A stretch of DNA of 9,686 nucleotides from an uncultured beta proteobacterium (GTDB lineage: Bacteria; Pseudomonadota; Gammaproteobacteria; Burkholderiales; Burkholderiaceae_C): contig CAIYQF010000327.1 in assembly GCA_903928325.1 (NCBI GenBank), forward strand, positions 1-9,686, read 5' to 3'. How positions within the stretch are numbered: position 1 is the first letter of the stretch; the number at the start of each line of letters is the position of its first letter. The notes under the pieces are model-generated. The model did no database searches, was not told the origin of the DNA, and saw nothing but the letters and a program-made list of their open reading frames with translations. Below, piece after piece: positions 1-5,652 of this stretch. A program made the position numbers and the translations under genes.

Positions 1-1029
1 GGAATCGACGATATTCATGGCCTGCTCGCGCATATCCCCCTCTATGACGCGGCGCTCGCGGTTGATGTTGTCCAGCGTTTTGGCCAGTTCGTCGGCGCGT
101 GCCGGGTCATCGGTCAGCAGGCACTCAATGCCCAGGGTCATGTCCGAGAGGCGCCCTGCTGCATTGATGCGGGGCCCAAGCGCAAAGCCAAAATCAAAGG
201 TGGTTGCCGTGCTGGTATGCCGCCCGGATGCTACAAAAAGACTAGCTAGCCCCGCAGGTAGGGCTTGTGCCCGGACCCTTTTCAGTCCCTGAGCGACCAG
301 TCTGCGGTTGTTGGCGTCGAGGCGGACCACGTCGGCTACCGTGCCCAAGGCGACCAGTGGCAAAAGGGCATCCAGCTTGGGTTGACTGGCCAAATCAAAC
401 ACCCCGCGCTGGCGCAGTTCGGAGCGCAATGCCAGCAGCACATAAAACATCACGCCCACCCCCGCTATCGACTTGCTCTCAAAACTGCAGCCGGGCTGGT
501 TCGGGTTGACGATAACGTCGGCCTGGGGCAGGGAGGCGGCGGGAAGGTGATGGTCGGTGACCAGCACTTGCAGGCCCAGCGCCTTGGCGTGGGCCACGCC
601 CTCGATGCTGGCAATGCCGTTGTCCACGGTGATCAGCACGTCGGCGCCTTGGTCCAACACGCGCTGGGCGATGGGGGCGGTCAGGCCGTAGCCGTCCACC
701 ACGCGGTCGGGCACCAGGTAGCTGACGTGTTGCGCGCCCAGCAGGCGCAGGCCACGCACTGCCACGGCACAGGCGGTGGCGCCGTCGCAGTCGTAGTCGG
801 CCACGATGCACAGGCGCTTCTGCGCGGCAATGGCGTCGGCGAGCAAAGTGGCGGCTTCGCTAATGCCTTTCAAACCGCTGGGGGGCAGCAACTTGGCCAG
901 GGCGTTGTCCAGCTCGTCGGGGCGGCTGACGCCGCGCGCGGCGTAGAGCTGGGCCAAGAGCGGGTGTACGCCCGCTTGTTCGAGCGCCCAGACGCTGCGC
1001 GGAGGGATGTCGCGGGGGATGATGTTCAT
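1..1029 (-). CDS. recJ: RecJ, single-stranded-DNA-specific exonuclease (3' end of gene outside window)
   Basis: RecJ degrades single-stranded DNA 5' to 3' in recombinational repair and mismatch repair in the cytoplasm. Reading leftward from the ATG at 1029, 343 codons stay open to the window edge; RecJ is usually about 560-580 residues, so roughly 60% is present. Visible DHH-phosphoesterase motifs in order are VADYDCDGATA (residues 77-87, metal-binding aspartates), TVDNG (134-138), TDHH (159-162, the DHH triad), ALGTVADVV (227-235) and GPRINAAGRL (284-293). The start codon lies in an ATGA overlap with the stop of the upstream RpfE-like gene, so translation is probably coupled; only a weak GAAGA-type ribosome site precedes it. 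Residues 256-268 use codons unlike the rest of the gene (see findings). The family assignment is essentially certain; only the C-terminal part is unseen. Confidence 0.97.
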   Translation of the reverse strand, partial: MNIIPRDIPPRSVWALEQAGVHPLLAQLYAARGVSRPDELDNALAKLLPPSGLKGISEAATLLADAIAAQKRLCIVADYDCDGATACAVAVRGLRLLGAQHVSYLVPDRVVDGYGLTAPIAQRVLDQGADVLITVDNGIASIEGVAHAKALGLQVLVTDHHLPAASLPQADVIVNPNQPGCSFESKSIAGVGVMFYVLLALRSELRQRGVFDLASQPKLDALLPLVALGTVADVVRLDANNRRLVAQGLKRVRAQALPAGLASLFVASGRHTSTATTFDFGFALGPRINAAGRLSDMTLGIECLLTDDPARADELAKTLDNINRERRVIEGDMREQAMNIVDS

Positions 1030-1967
1030 AAGGTCTTCAAAATGCTTGCGGGGCGGGGCGCGTTAAACGCCGCGCTGAGATGTCGCCAGAGGCTACGCGG
1101 CTGCTGGCGCCAAGTTTGGGCGCGGTGGCTGCCGCACAGGGTGAGGGCGATGGGGGCGGCGCCCGGCGCCTGGTTTTTTTTGAGCGCCGCCGCCATCTCG
1201 GCCAGCGGACCTGTATCCAGGGCCTGCCACGCCTGCGCCCAAGCCACGGCGTCGTCGCGCAGTGCCGGTGCCACCAGCGCGTTCTCTACCGTGGCTTGCA
1301 ACACGGGCGTGGGGTGGGGCGGCAAGTTACCCGTGCCGCTGAGCCAAAACGAGTTGACCATGGGCGCGCCACGGGCCACCCGGGCGTCGTTGATCGGGTG
1401 GGTGTAGAGCAGCATTTGCATTTCGTTTTGCAGGCGGCGAACCAGCCGGGCCGCGTCTTGGCGCGGCATCCAGCGGTCGACCGGCTGACCGCGCACCCGC
1501 TGCAGCGAGGCAGTGGCCAAGCCGCGCAGGGCTTCGCCTTCAACCAGCCAGGTGTCGGCTTGCAGCCAGTGCAGCGTCAGGCCATCTTCCAGAAAGTAGG
1601 GCTGCATGGCCATTAGCAAGGCCCGTGACTCGGCCTCAATCAGGTCCAAAGTGGCCGGGTCTTGCATGGCGATGTGGTCGGCATGCACCGTCAGGTGGCA
1701 GGGGTTTACCAGGCCGTAGGCGGCGCTGGGTTTGAACAGGGGCAGGGCATAGGCGCGCAGGGCGGCCCAGGGGATCAGGCCATTGGCGTAGGCATCGTTG
1801 GACAGCACCCGCTCAGTCAGGGGCGAGAGGTCGCTGTCTGTCCCGAGCAGCTCGCCGGTGGGGCTAAGGGCGCGCAGCAGGGCGCGCAAATGGGGCAGTT
1901 CCAGCCGCTCCAGGGCCGCCTGGCATTGGTGGCCGGGGGCTGTGGCGCAGGGAATCACAATGTGCAT
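1026..1967 (-). CDS. RpfE-like / cofactor-independent phosphoglycerate-mutase-like protein
   Basis: This 313-residue protein belongs to the family annotated either as RpfE-type regulatory protein or as phosphoglycerate mutase in beta- and gammaproteobacteria, often found next to recJ. Recognisable blocks are the N-terminal strand MHIVIPCA, the stretch LVNPCHLTVHADHIAMQDP (86-104), NEMQMLLYTHPINDAR (181-196) and VNSFWLSGTG (204-213). I do not see the DGxG-type metal site expected near the N-terminus of an active cofactor-independent mutase, so the enzyme name may be misleading; its biochemical role is not established by sequence. The ATG at 1967 is preferred because the family begins at this strand; an upstream in-frame ATG at 2018 would add 17 unconvincing residues and run into the lolC side of the divergent gap. 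The stop overlaps the recJ start by four bases. No Shine-Dalgarno is visible; a -10-like box lies six bases upstream. Confidence 0.82.
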   Translation of the reverse strand: MHIVIPCATAPGHQCQAALERLELPHLRALLRALSPTGELLGTDSDLSPLTERVLSNDAYANGLIPWAALRAYALPLFKPSAAYGLVNPCHLTVHADHIAMQDPATLDLIEAESRALLMAMQPYFLEDGLTLHWLQADTWLVEGEALRGLATASLQRVRGQPVDRWMPRQDAARLVRRLQNEMQMLLYTHPINDARVARGAPMVNSFWLSGTGNLPPHPTPVLQATVENALVAPALRDDAVAWAQAWQALDTGPLAEMAAALKKNQAPGAAPIALTLCGSHRAQTWRQQPRSLWRHLSAAFNAPRPASILKTL

Positions 1968-2026
1968 CGCCCGATTGTGTCGTACCGCACCACCAGCGAA
2001 CGCTGGGCCCTGCGACAATCCAAGGC
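1968..2026. promoter_or_regulatory. Divergent promoter region between the RpfE-like gene and lolC
   Basis: These 59 bases must carry the leftward promoter for the rpfE-like/recJ pair and the rightward promoter for lolC, unless transcription starts inside a gene. A CACAAT on the minus strand (1979-1974) sits six bases before the ATG at 1967. A GACAAT on the plus strand (2014-2019) sits seven bases before the GTG at 2027. Each differs from TATAAT at two positions. Neither has a convincing -35 box at normal spacing. A perfect 14-base dyad lies between them. If these are true -10 boxes, both transcripts would be leaderless or nearly so. This is inference from sequence only. Confidence 0.4.
1993..2006. 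repeat. Perfect 6-2-6 palindrome in the divergent gap
   Basis: CCAGCG, two A bases, then CGCTGG form a perfect inverted repeat lying between the two -10-like boxes of the divergent genes. It could be an operator seen by a dimeric regulator. It could also be a chance dyad, as GC-rich six-base arms are not rare. The dyad does not extend beyond the six-base arms, and there is no following T-run, so it is not a terminator. Confidence 0.45.
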
Positions 2027-3298
2027 GTGAAATCCCCTACCTCGTCCCTCCCTTTTGAGCTTCGCATCGGCTGGCGCTACACCCGCGCGGGCCGCTCCAC
2101 CCGGCGCAACGGCTATATTTCCTTCATTTCGGGCGTGTCCATGCTGGGTATTGCGCTGGGGGTGGCGGCGCTCATCATTGTGCTCAGCGTGATGAACGGC
2201 TTTCAAAAAGAGGTGCGCGACCGCATGCTCAGCGTGGTCTCGCACATCGAGATTTACGCCCTGGGCGGCGTGGCGCTGCCAGATGTGGCGCAAACGCTCA
2301 CCAAAGCGCGCGCCAACCCCCAGGTCGTGGGCGCAGCGCCCTTTATTGCCGCCCAGGCCTTGCTGGCGCGCGGCGAGGACATGAAAGGCGTGCTGGTGCG
2401 CGGCATTGACCCAGTCTTGGAGCCCGAGGTCACCGACCTGGCCACGCCGGGCCAGCAAGCGGTGTTGCAGCAACTCCAGCCGGGTGGCTTTGGCGTGGTG
2501 CTTGGCGGCGAACTGGCCCGCTCCATGGGTGTACACACCGGCGACGTGGTCACCTTGGTGGCTCCCAGTGGCCAGGTGACGCCGGCCGGCGTGGTGCCGC
2601 GCCTCAAACAATTGACGGTGGTGGGTACCTTTGATTCCGGGCACTTTGAATACGACTCCACACTGGCGCTGGTGCACTGGCAGGACGCTGCCAAGATATT
2701 TCGCCTGGAAGGCCCCACCGGCGTGCGGCTGAAGTTGCATGACCTGCACCAGGCGCGTCTGGTGGCGCAAGACCTCAGCGACACGCTGGGCGGTGGGTTC
2801 TTGGTGCGCGACTGGACGCGGCAAAACCGCAGCTGGTTTGCCGCCGTACAGGTGGAAAAACGCATGATGTTCATCATCCTCACGCTGATCGTGGCGGTGG
2901 CCGCGTTCAACCTGGTCAGCACCCTGGTGATGACTGTCACCGACAAGCGCGCCGACATTGCGATATTGCGCACCCTGGGCGCCAGCCCGGGCAGCATCAT
3001 GGGCATTTTTATGGTGCAAGGGGCGATGGTGGGAGTGATTGGCACCGGCGCGGGCTTGCTGCTGGGCCTGGGCGTGGCCTTCAACATCGACGTCATCGTG
3101 CCCGCGCTGGAGCACCTGCTGGGCGCCACGTTTTTGCCGCAGGACATTTACCTGATCAGCCGCATGCCTAGTGATCCGCAGCGCGCCGACATCCTGCCCG
3201 TGGCGCTGATCAGCCTGGCCATGGCCTTTGTCGCCACGCTGTACCCGAGCTGGCGCGCCTCCCAAGTCAACCCCGCCGAGGCGCTGCGCTATGAATGA
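2027..3298 (+). CDS. lolC: LolC/LolE-family lipoprotein-releasing ABC permease
   Basis: LolC is the inner-membrane permease that extracts outer-membrane lipoproteins and hands them to LolA. The 423-residue protein has the family layout: a conserved N-terminal stretch ELRIGWRYTR, a first membrane helix at about 32-56 (FISGVSMLGIALGVAALI), a large periplasmic domain (about 60-278), then an FtsX-type unit with helices near 281-303, 324-354 and 389-406, ending in the typical YPSWRASQVNPAEALRYE. E. coli LolC and LolE are about 400-415 residues. The start is GTG at 2027, since no other start lies before residue 40; an AAGG is only one base from it, too close for a normal ribosome site. The stop overlaps lolD by eight bases. 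Only one LolC/E-type gene is present here, so the complex may be a homodimer of this subunit (LolF-like). Confidence 0.94.
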   Translation: MKSPTSSLPFELRIGWRYTRAGRSTRRNGYISFISGVSMLGIALGVAALIIVLSVMNGFQKEVRDRMLSVVSHIEIYALGGVALPDVAQTLTKARANPQVVGAAPFIAAQALLARGEDMKGVLVRGIDPVLEPEVTDLATPGQQAVLQQLQPGGFGVVLGGELARSMGVHTGDVVTLVAPSGQVTPAGVVPRLKQLTVVGTFDSGHFEYDSTLALVHWQDAAKIFRLEGPTGVRLKLHDLHQARLVAQDLSDTLGGGFLVRDWTRQNRSWFAAVQVEKRMMFIILTLIVAVAAFNLVSTLVMTVTDKRADIAILRTLGASPGSIMGIFMVQGAMVGVIGTGAGLLLGLGVAFNIDVIVPALEHLLGATFLPQDIYLISRMPSDPQRADILPVALISLAMAFVATLYPSWRASQVNPAEALRYE

Positions 3299-3986
3299 TT
3301 CAATGCCCATCCTGCAATGCCAGGGCTTGCGCAAGCGCTTTCTAGAGGGGCGCCTGGATGTAACCGTGCTCCAGGGCATTGACCTAGAGGTGCGGCGCGG
3401 TGAAACCCTGGCCATCGTGGGCACCTCGGGCTCGGGCAAATCGACCTTGCTGCATCTGCTAGGCGGCCTCGACGCGCCCAGCGGCGGCAGTGTGCGCCTG
3501 TGCGGCCAGGCACTGGCTGAGCTGGACGCGGCGGCCCAAGGCCGCCTGCGCAACCAGCACCTGGGGTTTGTCTACCAGTTCCACCACCGTTTGCCCGAAA
3601 TCAGCGCGCTGGAAAACGTGGCCATGCCGCTGACCATCCGCCGCGCGGAGGCGGCGCAAGCCACGGCACAGGCCAGTGCCATGCTGGAGCGCGTGGGTTT
3701 GGCCCAGCGCCTGCACCATCGCCCGGCCGAACTCTCGGGCGGCGAGCGCCAGCGTGTGGCGATTGCCCGGGAACTGGTTACGCGGCCCGACTGCGTCTTG
3801 GCCGACGAGCCCACCGGCAACCTGGACCGGCGCACCGCCGACGGCGTGTTTGACCGGATGCTCGACCTGGCGCGCGAACACGGCACCGCCTTTGTGCTGG
3901 TCACCCATGACGCCGCCCTGGCACGGCGCTGCAGCCGCCAGTTGCGCTTGGACCAAGGGCAGTTGCAAGCCTTGGCGGCGCACTGA
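3291..3986 (+). CDS. lolD: LolD, ATPase of the lipoprotein-releasing ABC transporter
   Basis: LolD hydrolyses ATP on the cytoplasmic side to power lipoprotein release by the LolC/E permease. The 231-residue protein (E. coli LolD is 233) shows all ABC motifs: Walker A GTSGSGKST (44-52), the Q-loop LGFVYQFHHRLPEISALENV (91-110) whose YQFHH-LP wording is characteristic of LolD, signature LSGGERQR (148-155), Walker B VLADEP (169-174) with glutamate 173, D-loop GNLD (176-179) and H-loop VTHD (204-207). The ATG at 3291 is chosen because a GAGG at 3278-3281 precedes it at good spacing and the length fits; an ATG at 3303 is an alternative. It overlaps the end of lolC by eight bases, indicating translational coupling of the two subunits of one machine. 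Confidence 0.95.
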   Translation: MNDSMPILQCQGLRKRFLEGRLDVTVLQGIDLEVRRGETLAIVGTSGSGKSTLLHLLGGLDAPSGGSVRLCGQALAELDAAAQGRLRNQHLGFVYQFHHRLPEISALENVAMPLTIRRAEAAQATAQASAMLERVGLAQRLHHRPAELSGGERQRVAIARELVTRPDCVLADEPTGNLDRRTADGVFDRMLDLAREHGTAFVLVTHDAALARRCSRQLRLDQGQLQALAAH

Positions 3987-4038
3987 TGGGCGCTGGCGCG
4001 CGCGATTGCCCCTCGGGCGTGCGGGCGTTGCGCTGAAC

Positions 4039-4884
4039 ATGGCCTGGATAGACACCCATTGCCACCTGGACGCGCCCGAGTTTGGCGGCGCCGATGCGGC
4101 AGATGCGGTGCGCCGCGCAGCGCGCGAGGCAGGTGTCGCCCATTGCGTCATTCCCGCCGTGGAGGCCGCCAACTGGGACACGGTGCGCACGCTGGCCCAG
4201 CGCTGGGGCGACAGCTATTGCCTGGGCATCCACCCGCTGTATGTGCCGCAGGCCACCGAGGTTGATTTGCAAGCATTGGCGGCGCAACTGCGGCTGCACC
4301 GCGACGACCCGTGCCTCGTGGCGGTGGGCGAAATCGGTTTGGATTTTTTTGTGCCTGGGCTTTGCACGCCGCCCATGCGTGAGAAGCAGGAATTTTTCTA
4401 CCGTACGCAACTGCAACTGGCCGCCACCGCCGGCCTTCCCGTGGTGCTGCATGTGCGCCGCAGCGCCGACCGTTTGCTCAAATTTCTGCGTGAGACCCGA
4501 TCGCCTGCGGGCTGGACGGGCATTGCCCATGCCTTTAACGGCAGTCTGGTGCAGGCGCACGCGTTTATCGACCTGGGTTTCAAGCTAGGCTTTGGCGGCG
4601 CGCTCACCTTTGAGCGCGCTTTGCAGCTACGCCATCTGGCGCAAACCCTGCCGCTGGAGGCGCTGGTGCTGGAGACCGACGCGCCCGACATTCCCCCGCA
4701 CTGGCTGTACACCACCGCCCAGGCCCGCAAGGACGGCGTGCCCCAAGGCCGCAATACGCCCGCAGAAATTCCCCGTATCGCCCAGGTGCTGGCGCAATTG
4801 CGCGGTATGGAGTTGGCCGAACTGCGGGCAGCCGTCTGGCGCAATGCCCAAACCGCGCTGCCCAAACTCGCTGCGCTGCTATGA
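4039..4884 (+). CDS. TatD-family metal-dependent hydrolase (YjjV-like)
   Basis: This is a 281-residue cytoplasmic TIM-barrel hydrolase of the TatD family, whose characterised members are metal-dependent nucleases (3'-5' exonuclease/deoxyribonuclease). Metal-site residues are all present: DTHCHLD (5-11, His7 and His9), VGEIGLDFF (96-104, Glu98), VVLHVRRS (135-142, His138), GIAHAFNGS (161-169, His164) and LETDAPDIPP (211-220, Asp214). The opening and the LHVRRS/HAFNGS/ETDAPD wording resemble E. coli YjjV more than TatD or YcfH, so YjjV-like is the better sub-assignment. The reading frame is open far upstream, but family alignment places the start at the ATG at 4039, directly before the first metal motif. 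No clear Shine-Dalgarno is visible. It lies 52 bases after lolD and 6 bases before the next gene, probably co-transcribed. The physiological substrate is unknown. Confidence 0.92.
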   Translation: MAWIDTHCHLDAPEFGGADAADAVRRAAREAGVAHCVIPAVEAANWDTVRTLAQRWGDSYCLGIHPLYVPQATEVDLQALAAQLRLHRDDPCLVAVGEIGLDFFVPGLCTPPMREKQEFFYRTQLQLAATAGLPVVLHVRRSADRLLKFLRETRSPAGWTGIAHAFNGSLVQAHAFIDLGFKLGFGGALTFERALQLRHLAQTLPLEALVLETDAPDIPPHWLYTTAQARKDGVPQGRNTPAEIPRIAQVLAQLRGMELAELRAAVWRNAQTALPKLAALL

Positions 4885-4890
4885 CCTACT

Positions 4891-5652
4891 ATGATTAAAC
4901 AAATGACGACTGCTACCTTGCCCGAAGTGAATTTTTCCGAAGAGGGCCCGGTGCGCCATTTGCATTTGGGCAGCGAGTGGATTCAGGGCTCCATGCTGCT
5001 GGATGCGCCTTATGTGTTGGTGCATGAATATATCCAACGCATGATGGCATGGCTGCTGTTGATGGACCCGTCCACCGCGCCCAAGCGCCAAGCGCTGCAA
5101 CTGGGTTTGGGTGCCGGGTCGCTCACCAAGTTTTGCCACAAAGAGATTCGCATGCACACCACGGCCATTGAGCTCAACCCCCAGGTGCTGCACGCCTGCC
5201 GCGGCTGGTTCAAGCTCCCGGCCGACAACGCGCGCATGCAGGTGGTGCTGGCCGATGCCGCGCAAGAGATCCAAAAGTCGCGCTGGCTGGGCGCGGTGGA
5301 CGCGCTACAGGTCGATTTGTATGACGAAAAGGCTGCGGCCCCAGTACTCGATACACCGAGCTTTTATGCCGATTGCCGCACCACGCTCACCGACGAGGGT
5401 TGCATGACCGTCAACCTGTTTGGCCGCAGCTCCAGCTTTGACAAGAGCGTAGATAAGATCGCTGGCGCGTTTGGCCGTGAGGCCATCTGGGCCTTTAAGT
5501 CCACGCGCGAAGGCAATACCGTGGTCTTGGCCCAGCGTACGCCCAGCCGCCCCAGCCGTGCGGTGTTGACTGAGCGCGCTGCCTATATCGAGTCGCACTG
5601 GGGCTTGCCCGCAACCAAATGGGTGCGCGGCTTCAAACCCATCGTTCCATGA
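4891..5652 (+). CDS. Spermidine-synthase-like protein (SAM-dependent methyltransferase fold)
   Basis: The 253-residue protein has the Rossmann-like fold of spermidine synthases and related methyltransferases. Visible landmarks are the nucleotide-binding glycine loop LQLGLGAGSL (69-78), TAIELNPQV (91-99) with acidic Glu94 at the end of the second strand, VLADAAQEI (119-127) and the LQVDLYDE segment (139-146), where spermidine synthases carry their catalytic aspartate in a D-S/A-x-D context. Similar proteins in Burkholderiales are annotated spermidine synthase, but the N-terminal substrate-gating part is short and polyamine activity is unproven; a methyltransferase or non-enzymatic role is possible. 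The ATG at 4891 gives the longest form; ATG 4903 in the same frame is equally plausible, and neither has a clear ribosome site. The stop overlaps the next gene's start as ATGA, so this gene and the ATPase are coupled. Confidence 0.8.
   Translation: MIKQMTTATLPEVNFSEEGPVRHLHLGSEWIQGSMLLDAPYVLVHEYIQRMMAWLLLMDPSTAPKRQALQLGLGAGSLTKFCHKEIRMHTTAIELNPQVLHACRGWFKLPADNARMQVVLADAAQEIQKSRWLGAVDALQVDLYDEKAAAPVLDTPSFYADCRTTLTDEGCMTVNLFGRSSSFDKSVDKIAGAFGREAIWAFKSTREGNTVVLAQRTPSRPSRAVLTERAAYIESHWGLPATKWVRGFKPIVP

Noticed and set aside
265..1407. A 380-codon open frame on the plus strand
   Set aside because: It is the antisense shadow of recJ and the RpfE-like gene, with low-complexity composition and no family motif.
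1955..3553. A 532-codon open frame on the minus strand
   Set aside because: It lies antisense to lolC and lolD, is full of His, Arg, Gln and Ala as expected from reading high-GC codons backwards, and resembles no family. The plus-strand genes here have unmistakable motifs.
3676..4038. A longer N-terminus for the TatD-family gene, as the frame is open from 3676
   Set aside because: The extra sequence overlaps lolD and is a translation of lolD codons in another frame; family members start just before the DTHCHLD motif, at 4039.
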